A DNA stretch of 64,000 nucleotides from Methylovirgula sp. 4M-Z18. Its GTDB lineage: Bacteria; Pseudomonadota; Alphaproteobacteria; Rhizobiales; Beijerinckiaceae. Both the position numbers and the translations under genes were made by a program. The notes beneath the pieces were generated by a model that saw nothing but the letters and a program-made list of their open reading frames with translations, was not told the DNA's origin and made no database searches. Of the stretch, positions 28,497 through 37,522 are shown piece after piece; positions within the stretch are counted from its first letter, which is position 1; each line of letters starts with the position of its first letter. The DNA is taken from NCBI RefSeq assembly GCF_037890675.1, contig NZ_CP149575.1, positions 62,001-126,000 on the forward strand. Reading direction: 5' to 3'.

Positions 28497-29278
28497 TGAT
28501 GACGATGCACGTTTCCCAAGTGTCGCAGCAGCCGATTTCCTCCTCTGGCACAGCCGTGGTGCGCTTCATGGATGTGCACAAGAGCTTCGGTGCGGTCGAA
28601 GTGCTGAAAGGCATCAACTTCGATGTCGACCGCGGCGAGGTCGTGTGTCTGATCGGCCGGAGCGGATCGGGCAAGAGCACGGCGCTGCGCTGTGTCAACG
28701 GTCTCGAACCGATCAATTCGGGGACGATAGACGTCTGCGGCCATCGTCTCGGCGGCGGTAGTGCGCCCGATCTGCGAAATGTCCGCAAGGATGTGGGGAT
28801 CGTCTTTCAAAGCTACAATCTGTTTCCCCACCTCACGGTCGAACAGAACATCACGCTCGCACCGCGGCGCACCAAGCGCATGCCGACGGACGAGGCGCGT
28901 GCGCTTGCCATGTCCGTGCTCAATCGGGTGGGCCTCGCCGAAAAAGCGCAAAGCTATCCCGAACAGCTTTCGGGCGGTCAGCAACAGCGCGTCGCCATTG
29001 CGCGCGCACTCGCGATGAAGCCCCAAGTCATGCTGTTCGACGAGGTGACCTCGGCGCTCGATCCCGAGCTTACGGGCGAGGTGCTGAAAGTCATGGAAGA
29101 TCTCGCCCGCGGCGGCATGACGATGCTGGTCGTAACGCATGAGATGGCCTTTGCCAGCCGCGTCGCGAACAAGATCATTTTCATGCACCAGGGCCGAATT
29201 TGGGAAACCGGCGGGCGGGACCTGCTTGCCCGGCCGCAAACGCCTGAGCTCAAGCAATTCATTGGGACGGGGCTTTAG
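28496..29278 (+). CDS. Polar amino-acid ABC transporter ATP-binding protein
   Basis: The 260-aa ATPase contains Walker A LIGRSGSGKSTALRCVNGLE, Q-loop VFQSYNLFPHLTVEQNITLA, signature LSGGQQQRVAIARALAMKPQ, Walker B VMLFDEVTSALDPELTGEVL and switch His in LVVTHEMAFA. These are standard GlnQ/HisP features. The first residues (MMTMHVSQVS) offer several ATG choices within 12 bp. It energises the two permeases just upstream. Confidence 0.95.
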   Translation: MMTMHVSQVSQQPISSSGTAVVRFMDVHKSFGAVEVLKGINFDVDRGEVVCLIGRSGSGKSTALRCVNGLEPINSGTIDVCGHRLGGGSAPDLRNVRKDVGIVFQSYNLFPHLTVEQNITLAPRRTKRMPTDEARALAMSVLNRVGLAEKAQSYPEQLSGGQQQRVAIARALAMKPQVMLFDEVTSALDPELTGEVLKVMEDLARGGMTMLVVTHEMAFASRVANKIIFMHQGRIWETGGRDLLARPQTPELKQFIGTGL

Positions 29279-29313
29279 AAACAGGCAAATATAGATAGCT
29301 TCAGGAGGAAACC

Positions 29314-30105
29314 ATGGTTCGAAAACTTGCGCTGGTGGCCGTGCTCTGCACCGTGTCGTGCTTGGGTGTGGCCCGGGCCGATACATTGAGCGAGATCAAG
29401 GAGCGGCACAAGCTCATGGTCGGCATCGATCTCGGATTACCGCCCTATGGGACGGTTGATTCGGCGATGCAGCCGACCGGTTCGGATGTCGAGGCGGCTC
29501 GCCTGCTTGCGGCTGATCTCGGCGTCGATCTCGATATCGTTCCGACGACCGGCGCGAACCGCATCCCCTTCCTGCAGACCCACAAGATCGATGTCGTGAT
29601 GTCATCTTTTTCGGTCACGGAAGCTCGCAAGAAGGTGGTCGATTTCTCTCGTCCCTACGGAATGATCACCATCATTTGCGCCGCGCCGGCTGCCGTGAGC
29701 GTCGCGAGCGCCAAGGATCTTGAAGGCAAGACCGTGGCCGTGACGAGAGGCACCGGGGCCGATGCCGACGCGACCAAAATCGCCAAGGAGGACGACAAGA
29801 TTTCGATTGCCCGGTTTGACGATGACGCAACGCTCATCACCGCGCTCTCCTCGGGTCAGCAGGACATTATGATTTCGGCACCGGCCCAGATGCGCGACAT
29901 CAATCAGCGTGCACCCGACCGGAAGCTCGAGCAAAAATTCGTCATCCGGACGAATGGTTATGCGGTCGGCCTGCGCAAGGACGACAAGACTTTACTCGAC
30001 GCCGTCAACGACTGGGTGGCCAAGGATCTCGCGGACGGGAAATTGCGGGCGGTGTACGCGAAATGGCATCAGGCCGAGCTTCCGGTCGAGATGCCGCTGG
30101 AATGA
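29314..30105 (+). CDS. Periplasmic amino-acid-type solute-binding protein
   Basis: The 263-aa family 3 binding protein has a Sec signal peptide (MVRKLALVAVLCTVSCLGVA, cleavage near ARA-DT). The core has HKLMVGIDLGLPPYGTVDSA, SSFSVTEARKKVVDFSRPYG and a C-terminal NDWVAKDLADGKLRAVYAKW. A strong AGGAGG-like site precedes ATG 29314. It delivers the ligand to the two permeases upstream, completing the ABC system. The order permease, permease, ATPase, binding protein is common in Rhizobiales. Confidence 0.93.
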   Translation: MVRKLALVAVLCTVSCLGVARADTLSEIKERHKLMVGIDLGLPPYGTVDSAMQPTGSDVEAARLLAADLGVDLDIVPTTGANRIPFLQTHKIDVVMSSFSVTEARKKVVDFSRPYGMITIICAAPAAVSVASAKDLEGKTVAVTRGTGADADATKIAKEDDKISIARFDDDATLITALSSGQQDIMISAPAQMRDINQRAPDRKLEQKFVIRTNGYAVGLRKDDKTLLDAVNDWVAKDLADGKLRAVYAKWHQAELPVEMPLE

Positions 30106-30282
30106 TCTGAAAGTCTCGCGCAGGGCGATCCCGGATCTGCCGAAATTTCAGGTGTGATCGGGCGCTCCGCACGAATCCAAATTTCCGCCAACCACACTGA
30201 CGCGGAAAACGCGGCGGCAGAGACGTGCTGCCCGCTGGCTCGCGCATGGGCCATGCCATGCGCCGATAGGGAGGAAAGCGAT

Positions 30283-31362
30283 ATGAAATTGCAAACGATA
30301 CTTATGGTGTCGACGCTGCTCGTCGCAGGTCTGACGCATGTCCATGCGGAGGAGGCCAAGCAAACCGCTGCGATTGATCTCGGCGGTAATCCGCTGGATA
30401 ATTTCGATATTGGCTGGGTCGACGGCAAGAGCGGCCGTTACTATCTCGCGGACCGCTCGAATGCAGCCGTCGATGTCATCGATACGGCGAAGAAGTCGTT
30501 CCTTTATCGCATTACAGGCTTCGCGGGAACGAAGAAGCCCGGATCGATCGGCGGACCGAATGGTTTGATGGTCGTTGCCGATACGCAGGAACTCTATGTC
30601 GGCGACGGCGACAGCACGTTGAAGATCTATGATCTCACCAAGAGCCCGCCGGCATTGGTCAAGACGATTCCCACGGGCGGGAAGTTCCGCGTCGACGAAA
30701 TGGCTTATGATCCGCAGCATAAAGTCGTGATCGTCGCCAACGACAGCGACAAGCCCGCTTTTGATACGTTCATTTCCGCAGATCATGACCATGCCGTGCT
30801 TGGCAAACTTGAAATGCCGGATGCAAGCGATGGCATCGAGCAGCCGAGCTACGTGCCTTCCATCGGTAAATTCATCCAATCGGTTCCGATCTACAAGGAA
30901 GAGAAAACCGGCGGCATCGCCGTCATCGATCCGGTCAAGCGCACGCTCGACAAAATCATTCCGCTCGATCAATGCGAGCCGGCCGGATCGGCCCTCGGCC
31001 CGAACAGTGACGTGCTGATGGGATGCAAAGCGGGCGATTCCGCGCCCGACCTACCAGCGCACAGCGTCATCGTCGACGTCGCGAAAGAAAAAGCTGTAGC
31101 GACGGTTGAACAAATCGGCGGCAGTGACGAGGTCTGGTATAACCCGGGCAACAAAATGTATTTCCTCGCTGCGCGTGATTTCACTGGCGGTCCGATGCTT
31201 GGAGTGATCAATGCGACGACCCACGCGTGGGTTGCCAACGCGACGACCTATAAGAACTCGCATTCGGTGGCCGCCGATCCGACAAGTAACGACGTTTTCG
31301 TGCCCTTGTCCGCCGGTGCGAGCTGCAAGACGGGTTGCGTCGGCGTCTACGAAGTACATTGA
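30283..31362 (+). CDS. Exported YncE-like beta-propeller protein
   Basis: The product is ~359 aa from ATG 30283, preceded by GGGAGGA. It has a signal peptide (TILMVSTLLVAGLTHVHA, then EE). The mature part shows repeated propeller-blade patterns, for example RYYLADRSNAAVDVID, ELYVGDGDSTLKIYDL, AYDPQHKVVIVANDSD and SHSVAADPTSNDVFVPLSAG. There are two C-terminal Cys (SCKTGC) that could form a disulphide. YncE/lactonase-like propellers bind ligands or act as periplasmic enzymes or chaperones. It is placed in the transporter island, so a role in handling the same substrate is plausible but unproven. Confidence 0.85.
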   Translation: MKLQTILMVSTLLVAGLTHVHAEEAKQTAAIDLGGNPLDNFDIGWVDGKSGRYYLADRSNAAVDVIDTAKKSFLYRITGFAGTKKPGSIGGPNGLMVVADTQELYVGDGDSTLKIYDLTKSPPALVKTIPTGGKFRVDEMAYDPQHKVVIVANDSDKPAFDTFISADHDHAVLGKLEMPDASDGIEQPSYVPSIGKFIQSVPIYKEEKTGGIAVIDPVKRTLDKIIPLDQCEPAGSALGPNSDVLMGCKAGDSAPDLPAHSVIVDVAKEKAVATVEQIGGSDEVWYNPGNKMYFLAARDFTGGPMLGVINATTHAWVANATTYKNSHSVAADPTSNDVFVPLSAGASCKTGCVGVYEVH

Positions 31363-31401
31363 TCCTGAATCATCCACAGCACCGCAGGATGAATGATTGT
31401 G

Positions 31402-31425
31402 GACCGCGATCCGTGCGTCGCGGTC
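31402..31425 (+). terminator. Hairpin after the beta-propeller gene
   Basis: GACCGCGA (31402-31409) pairs with TCGCGGTC (31418-31425), an 8-bp GC-rich stem with an 8-nt loop followed by TTACT, 39 bp after the stop codon. It is a likely transcription terminator for the transporter operon, though the T run is weak. Confidence 0.5.
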
Positions 31426-31524
31426 TTACTCAAGGGAATGGGAGCCTAAGAATTTATTGTGTTCCTCGCCTGCGTGCTCAAACCGGGCTGTAATGTTAAC
31501 CCGATGTTGGGTGCAAATTGGATG

Positions 31525-31551
31525 GGTTTTGTTACTAAGATTTTGTTTATG
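31525..31551 (+). repeat. Solo IS6-type end, copy of the IS-A left end
   Basis: The sequence GGTTTTGTTACTAAGATTTT and following bases match 2075-2101 at 25 of 27 positions, but no transposase follows. It marks a former IS6 insertion or recombination point in the gap between the beta-propeller gene and the GarR-like gene. The rest of 31426-31694 has no gene I can support. Confidence 0.65.
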
Positions 31552-31694
31552 TAGAGAGCAGGAAAATCTGTGGGGAGCTTCCGGTAATCCGAGCGAGAGA
31601 GGGTTGATAGACTTGTCGCAGGAGCCCTCTGCAGCCGACTTGACGGAGCATGCCTGACGAAGGGATCGGCTCATCGGATTTAGCCCGGGGTTCG

Positions 31695-31769
31695 ATCCTG
31701 CAACTCACGGTCCGCCTGCCCTATGTGGGCCCGATGGTCTGGAGGCGTATCTTGGTGCCTGCGCTGTTC
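31695..31769 (+). pseudogene. pRiA4b ORF-3-like passenger protein, N-terminal scrap
   Basis: About 25 codons (ILQLTVRLPYVGPMVWRRIL, then VPALFS) match the start of the pRiA4b ORF-3 family, as does the longer copy at 40178 (LKVSLRGISPMIWRRLLVPE). Homology ends abruptly. It is a remnant of an IS passenger gene next to the solo IS6 end. Confidence 0.6.
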
Positions 31770-31828
31770 AGTCGACAAAGGGGCGAGTGGAGGGCCCGTC
31801 ACGCAACCGAATTTTCGATGGGATTAAC

Positions 31829-32713
31829 ATGACTCGTAAACAGACCGTCGCATTTCTTGGAACGGGCCTCATGGGGCTGCACATGGCTCGCAATCTGTTG
31901 CGGGCCGGCTATCCCGTCGCCGCGTGGAACAGGACTCGGGCCAAAGCCGAGGAACTCTCGTCCGACGGCGCGCGCGTCGTCGATGCCGCTCCTGATGCCG
32001 TGCGCGACGCCGATTTCGTTATCTCGATGCTAGAGAACGGCGGGATCGTCGAGAAGGTTTTGTTCGACTCTGGTGTGGCCGACGCGGTCCAGCCCGGCAG
32101 CGTCGTCATCGACATGAGTTCGATCAAGCCGTCGGAGGCACAGGATCACGCGAGACGGCTGACCGACCGCGGTGTCGCCTATCTGGATGCGCCCGTCTCG
32201 GGCGGGACCACGGGCGCGGAGGCCGGCACTCTCGCGATCATGGCCGGCGGCGGGCCGGAGGTTTTCGACCGGGCGGAAACCGTTCTGAAAGCGATGGGCC
32301 GTCCGGTTCACATCGGTCCCTATGGGGCGGGGCAATTGGCCAAACTGGCGAACCAGGTGATCGTCGGCGCGACGATCGGCGCCGTCGCCGAAGCCTTCCT
32401 GCTTGCGGAAAGAGGCGGCGCGGATCCGGCTAGAGTGCGCGAGGCGCTGCGGGGCGGGTTCGCGGAGAGCCGGGTTCTCGATCTTCATGGACGGCGCATG
32501 GTGGAACGTGACTTCGTCACGCGGGGCCGCTCCGTCACGCATCTCAAGGATATCGACAATGCCCTTGATGCGGCAGCCCGGCTCGGCGTGAACGATACGC
32601 CGTTCACGAAGGCGACTGCGGATCTTTTTCGCGGATTGCTCGCGAATGCCTGCGATCTCGACCATTCCGCGCTTCTCGTCGAACTCGAACGCCGCAACGC
32701 TATCAAGAATTGA
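31829..32713 (+). CDS. NAD(P)-dependent beta-hydroxyacid dehydrogenase (GarR/tartronate semialdehyde reductase-like)
   Basis: ATG 31829 gives 294 aa beginning right before the Rossmann motif VAFLGTGLMGLHMARNLLRA. It also has the family substrate motif DAPVSGGTTGAEAGTLAIMA, the catalytic Lys region GAGQLAKLANQVIVGATIGA, and C-terminal helices with RGRSVTHLKDIDNALDAAAR. The family reduces or oxidises beta-hydroxyacids such as 2-hydroxy-3-oxopropionate or 3-hydroxyisobutyrate. It lies behind IS debris, so it may have been moved next to the GntR/ABC island rather than belonging to its original operon. Confidence 0.88.
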   Translation: MTRKQTVAFLGTGLMGLHMARNLLRAGYPVAAWNRTRAKAEELSSDGARVVDAAPDAVRDADFVISMLENGGIVEKVLFDSGVADAVQPGSVVIDMSSIKPSEAQDHARRLTDRGVAYLDAPVSGGTTGAEAGTLAIMAGGGPEVFDRAETVLKAMGRPVHIGPYGAGQLAKLANQVIVGATIGAVAEAFLLAERGGADPARVREALRGGFAESRVLDLHGRRMVERDFVTRGRSVTHLKDIDNALDAAARLGVNDTPFTKATADLFRGLLANACDLDHSALLVELERRNAIKN

Positions 32714-32977
32714 GGTACAGCTTCGTCGTCGATGGTATGATTGCGGTCCCGATGTGGATGGGTTCGTCTACTCCAAGGCGCTATTGCATGGGAGTTGGAT
32801 GCTGGCCTCCAGTTCTTAGCGTTCGATAACCTGACCCGTGTGCCGCGGACCTGCGAAATCCCTCTCTCTAAATGCGCAAGGCAAATCTCGCCTGCCCGCT
32901 CGCCCACCGGCCGAGCCGCTGATTGATGTTTGACGAATATCCCAAACGCGAAACCTCGATGGTTTGTCGCGTCGAGG

Positions 32978-33202
32978 TCAGTCGCGACGCGTTGGGATGG
33001 TCAACGCAGCGCGTCTCGCAGCTACTGCCATCCAGTCACGCAACAGCCCTTGGTCGTCTCTCGAAAAGGAGGCACGCCGCTTGAGATCCTCCAGCGTGTC
33101 ACCAGGATGACATCGTTCAAAATCTTCACGGATCAGCGTTTCGAGGAAAGCAGATTCCTCTTCACTCGTGGTGCAGAGACCGTAAGAGGAGGTGGTCGGC
33201 AT
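32978..33202 (-). CDS. Small hypothetical protein
   Basis: The 74-aa acidic/helical ORF has a good ribosome site (GGAG 8 bp before ATG 33202). It starts MPTTSSYGLCTTSEEESAFL and continues with HPGDTLEDLKRRASFSRDDQ. I do not recognise a named family. Charged helical proteins like this accompany DUF982 genes in rhizobial accessory DNA. It lies 40 bp downstream of the DUF982 gene on the same strand, probably in one transcript. Confidence 0.55.
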   Translation of the reverse strand: MPTTSSYGLCTTSEEESAFLETLIREDFERCHPGDTLEDLKRRASFSRDDQGLLRDWMAVAARRAALTIPTRRD

Positions 33203-33242
33203 CGCACACGCTCCAATTTTCCTGCTCTCCTTGTTCCACGAT

Positions 33243-33575
33243 CTACTGGCGAACGCATGGACCGGGTGTCAGCGGTGGCGTCCAACCTGACCTCGGGAAC
33301 CCCGCTTGTCGTGGTCGAGATCTATTGCTTTGCGGCACTAACAGCCCAGCACGGCGGCCAGCTTTCACAAAGGCCTTGCGCGCCTCGCGCGAATCGCGCC
33401 AACCATCTAATGCATCACGGCACACATGATAGGCGGCGCGATATGTTCTGCCGCGCGCCGATTCAGGCCATTTCTCGGATAGGCATTCGATTGCCTCCCA
33501 TACGTTTGCAACCACACATTCGCGGCCGGACTTTAACGTCAGTCTGACCGGATCAGAAAAGCAGATGTTATTCAT
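33243..33575 (-). CDS. DUF982 domain protein
   Basis: The 110-aa protein has residues ~8-75 matching DUF982 as I know it: VRLTLKSGRECVVANVWEAI, CLSEKWPESARGRTYRAAYH, VCRDALDGWRDSREARKAFV, KAGRRAGLLV. DUF982 is a small domain largely restricted to Rhizobiales and has no assigned function. The C-terminal 35 residues are basic and extra. A GGAG site precedes ATG 33575, and an AATGAAA/TTTCATT dyad lies 35-53 bp upstream of the start. Confidence 0.8.
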   Translation of the reverse strand: MNNICFSDPVRLTLKSGRECVVANVWEAIECLSEKWPESARGRTYRAAYHVCRDALDGWRDSREARKAFVKAGRRAGLLVPQSNRSRPRQAGFPRSGWTPPLTPGPCVRQ

Positions 33576-33609
33576 CGTACCGTGACTCCTGCTCGAGTAC
33601 CAGATATTG

Positions 33610-33628
33610 AATGAAATTGTGTTTCATT
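33610..33628. promoter_or_regulatory. Palindrome upstream of the DUF982 gene
   Basis: AATGAAA (33610-33616), spacer TTGTG, TTTCATT (33622-33628): a perfect 7-bp dyad 35 bp before the DUF982 start on the minus strand. The size and position suit an operator. The regulator is unknown. Confidence 0.35.
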
Positions 33629-33792
33629 GATCTCTCTCCATGCCGCCGTCTACCGTCCTGCACTTACCTCTGCCGCCTGCCGACCTACGAGCGATTTCAG
33701 GCCACTTGAAGGGGAAGCAGGTCGTCGGCCTCCGCGACGGAAACTTTGTTGTTGTCAGTGCATGTTCAGGACAAAATTGTCGAAAGACATGC

Positions 33793-33820
33793 CATGTCCG
33801 CGTCGACGGACGCGGACATG
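33793..33820 (-). terminator. Strong hairpin just after groEL
   Basis: CATGTCCGCGTC and GACGCGGACATG form a perfect 12-bp stem with a GACG loop, starting 8 bp beyond the groEL stop codon. The stability and location indicate the groESL terminator. The T-rich side (TTTCCTT) is on the plus-strand side, so it may also stop convergent transcription. Confidence 0.65.
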
Positions 33821-33828
33821 TTTCCTTC

Positions 33829-35481
<1,653 letters not shown>

Positions 35482-35503
35482 TCAATGGTTAGCGTCTAGG
35501 TGC

Positions 35504-35818
35504 TCAGGCTGCCTTCCGAGTCTCAGAGGCAGACTCGATCACGCCCATCACGTCGCTTTCTTTCATGATGAGCAGGTCCTCACCATGGAGTTTGATCTCT
35601 GTGCCTGACCATTTGCTGAACAGGATGCGGTCGCCGACTTTGACGTCGAGTTCAACTGGCTTACCCGCCTCGTCGCGTCCGCCGGGGCCGACGGCAACGA
35701 CCTCGCCCTCCTGCGGCTTTTCCTTGGCGGTGTCGGGGATAATGATGCCACCGGCCGTCTTTTCTTCGGCTTCGATGCGGCGGACCAGGATGCGATCATG
35801 CAATGGACGGAACTTCAT
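35504..35818 (-). CDS. groS: Co-chaperonin GroES
   Basis: The 104-aa co-chaperonin has [20 protein letters not shown], the mobile loop [40 protein letters not shown] and [15 protein letters not shown]. It caps the GroEL ring. As first gene of groES-groEL it carries the promoter region, with a CIRCE element ~150 bp and an RpoH-like promoter ~110-135 bp upstream. Confidence 0.97.
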   Translation of the reverse strand: MKFRPLHDRILVRRIEAEEKTAGGIIIPDTAKEKPQEGEVVAVGPGGRDEAGKPVELDVKVGDRILFSKWSGTEIKLHGEDLLIMKESDVMGVIESASETRKAA

Positions 35819-35924
35819 ATCGGTCTCCTTCAGGACAAGCGGATTTCGAGAGGTTCCTCCGCTTCGGATCGCATAGATCCGGAGCGGGGCTGGGGCGACC
35901 CTTTACGGCGTCGCGCGCATATCG

Positions 35925-35953
35925 ATCTGGGTCCGGGATTTTTCGAATTCAAG
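35925..35953 (-). promoter_or_regulatory. RpoH (sigma-32)-type promoter of groES-groEL
   Basis: On the minus strand CTTGAA (35953-35948) is followed after 17 bp by CCAGAT (35930-35925). This fits the alphaproteobacterial RpoH pattern CTTGAA-N17/18-CCTATNT at the -35 and moderately at the -10. It lies between the CIRCE element and groES. Confidence 0.55.
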
Positions 35954-35970
35954 AGGAGTTCGCAAAAATT

Positions 35971-35997
35971 TTAGCACTCAGGGCGAGAGACTGATAA
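35971..35997. promoter_or_regulatory. CIRCE element (HrcA operator)
   Basis: TTAGCACTC (35971-35979), a 9-bp spacer, then GACTGATAA (35989-35997). The left arm is the exact CIRCE half-site and the right arm matches GAGTGCTAA at 7 of 9. The 9-N-9 geometry and position upstream of groES make HrcA repression likely. hrcA itself is not in this window. Confidence 0.8.
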
Positions 35998-36043
35998 CGC
36001 CATGAAAACATGAGCGTAATAGAGATATAGCCGCGTCTTCACA

Positions 36044-36073
36044 CTTGAATTTTCTAAAAAAATCGGCCAAAAT
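36044..36073 (+). promoter_or_regulatory. RpoH-type promoter driving the 36155 gene
   Basis: CTTGAA (36044-36049), 17-bp spacer, CCAAAAT (36067-36073), 82 bp before ATG 36155. Same -35 and spacing as the groES promoter on the other strand, which suggests the small protein gene is part of the heat-shock regulon. Confidence 0.5.
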
Positions 36074-36154
36074 AAAACAGTGCCCGGTGTGGCCGGGTCG
36101 GCCCCAGCCGAGCCCGAAATGACAAAGGAGCTTTTTTGGAGACGGAGGATAATC

Positions 36155-36499
36155 ATGAACCGGCAAAAGCTCTCGCCGATCATTCCTTCACTTGTTCCTG
36201 AATCACTCGACCCAGAACTTGATAGGCTGTTCTCCCCGTCGAGGTATTTCAAGCATCCTGACGAAGTCCTGAAGGATGATGCGCTTGACCTCGAGGAGAA
36301 GCGCGCGATCCTATCGTCATGGGTCTCAGACGCCTGTGCGGTGGAATCCGTTCCGGCCTTGCGCCAGCCGCCCTCTGCCAGCCGCCCGGTTTCCGTTGAT
36401 GAGATCATGGAGGCGCTACGCCGGCTGGACGAAACCAGCGGCGCGGGCGAATGCGTGCACCTGTCGCGCCACAAGAGCCGGCAAGGGCTGGACGCCTGA
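36155..36499 (+). CDS. Small conserved hypothetical protein in heat-shock block
   Basis: ATG 36155 gives 114 aa: an N-terminal IIPSLVPESLDPELDRLFSP, the core YFKHPDEVLKDDALDLEEKR / AILSSWVSDACAVESVPALR, and a short helix VSVDEIMEALRRLDETSG. Many Rhizobiales genomes have unnamed relatives of this HP-DEVL...EKRAILxSWxSDACAVE core, to my memory. Function unknown. It lies between groESL and hsp20, with an RpoH-like promoter, and a decayed paralogue sits after the second hsp20, so a stress role is inferred. Confidence 0.75.
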   Translation: MNRQKLSPIIPSLVPESLDPELDRLFSPSRYFKHPDEVLKDDALDLEEKRAILSSWVSDACAVESVPALRQPPSASRPVSVDEIMEALRRLDETSGAGECVHLSRHKSRQGLDA

Positions 36500-36839
36500 C
36501 CCGGCAACTAAGGGGAGATTGATGGTCGGCAGGGAGTTCTGCCTGCACACGGAGGGTTATGGCCTTGAGTCCAGACATCCGCGGCGAACTTCCTGACCAT
36601 CCGAGCCCTCCGCAACTCTACCTCTGACAAGGATACGATGTCGTCCCAGGATTTCCGATGCCCGAGGGTCTTGTGCGTTTCGGGGAACACGGATTGCAAG
36701 GCTCATTCCATATGACAGGCGTCTTCCAACCTCATGTGACTCCATCGAGTTTTCGGGCGGTACATAGGTCCTACAATCCGCTGTTGCAAGGGATGCCGTG
36801 CCCATTGCTCAGGACGATGACCAATGCGCATTCTGACAT
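36500..36839. other. Intergenic region without a supportable gene
   Basis: No ORF here looks coding. A small hairpin (GGCAG / CTGCC around 36520-36545) follows the 36499 stop and may terminate that transcript. The remainder appears to be spacer before the RpoH-like promoter at 36840. Confidence 0.4.
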
Positions 36840-36868
36840 CTTGACGCCTGGGAAGGTCGTACCTACGT
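36840..36868 (+). promoter_or_regulatory. RpoH-type promoter of the first hsp20
   Basis: CTTGAC (36840-36845), 16-bp spacer, CCTACGT (36862-36868). The -10 fits the RpoH CCTATNT pattern at 6 of 7. Transcription from here would produce a ~95-nt leader containing the ROSE-like hairpins before hsp20. Confidence 0.55.
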
Positions 36869-36875
36869 CACTACA

Positions 36876-36971
36876 GCCGGTCGGCTTGTTGAGACCGGCG
36901 CTGTCGGGGAGGAGCGCCAGGCTGCTTCCAGGCGCCCCTCGTATCTATGTTGCTCCACGGAGGATGTAGCT
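36876..36971 (+). ncRNA. ROSE-like RNA thermometer in the hsp20 leader
   Basis: Three hairpins can be drawn. They are GCCGGTC/GACCGGC (36876-36899), GGCGCT/AGCGCC (36897-36918, overlapping the first), and a terminal one at 36945-36969. In the last, TTGCTCC (36950-36956) faces the Shine-Dalgarno GGAGGA (36959-36964), with extra pairs CTATGT against ATGTAG and one unpaired G at 36952. This matches the ROSE hallmark, a U(U/C)GCU anti-SD with a bulged G that melts on heating. It sits directly before ATG 36972 of hsp20, the usual ROSE location in rhizobia. Confidence 0.75.
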
Positions 36972-37439
36972 ATGAGAACAAGTATGGACTTTTCTCCCTT
37001 CTATAGGTCGAGCATTGGCTTCGACCGAATATTCGACCTGCTCGAAAAAGCGAATGTACCGCAAAATGCGGACAATTGGCCGCCTTATGACATCGCTAAG
37101 GTCAATGAAGACACTTACCGCATCGTCATCGCGGTGGCTGGTTTCGGGGAAGATGAACTGACCATCACCCAGGAAGTGAACACGCTTATGGTCAATGGCG
37201 CTAAGGCCGAAAACGGGGAGATTCAATATCTCCATCACGGCTTGGCTCTAAGACCTTTCGCTCGCCGGTTCGAGCTCGCGGACCATGTCAGCGTCATCGG
37301 CGCGAAGTTGGAAAACGGTCTGCTGATCATCGATCTCAAGAAGGAAATTCCTGAGGAGATGAAGCCGCGCCGGATCTCCATCAAAGGAGCGACGACCAAG
37401 AAGCCATCGGAACGGATCGAAGGCGGAGTCGCGGCCTGA
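36972..37439 (+). CDS. Small heat-shock protein Hsp20 (IbpA-like)
   Basis: The 155-aa alpha-crystallin chaperone has the class A rhizobial start MDFSPFYRSSIGFDRIFDLL. The crystallin domain ~40-130 (YDIAKVNEDTYRIVIAVAGF ... ARRFELADHVSVIGAKLENG) ends with the conserved GLLIIDLKKEIPEEMKPRRI and a C-terminal IxI-like RISI anchor. It holds unfolded proteins during heat stress. A ROSE-like thermometer masks its ribosome site and an RpoH-type promoter lies 104 bp upstream, so it should be controlled at both levels. Confidence 0.93.
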   Translation: MRTSMDFSPFYRSSIGFDRIFDLLEKANVPQNADNWPPYDIAKVNEDTYRIVIAVAGFGEDELTITQEVNTLMVNGAKAENGEIQYLHHGLALRPFARRFELADHVSVIGAKLENGLLIIDLKKEIPEEMKPRRISIKGATTKKPSERIEGGVAA

Positions 37440-37522
37440 CCGCAGGCAACCGGCATGCACGAACTCCCATCCCGATGGGGAGGGGCGTTCGTTGTGAGCA
37501 AAGCTAAAGAAAGGAAACAGTG

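Noticed and set aside
36658-36969. 103-codon plus-strand ORF before hsp20
   Set aside because: Covers the RpoH-like promoter and ROSE hairpins; composition not protein-like.
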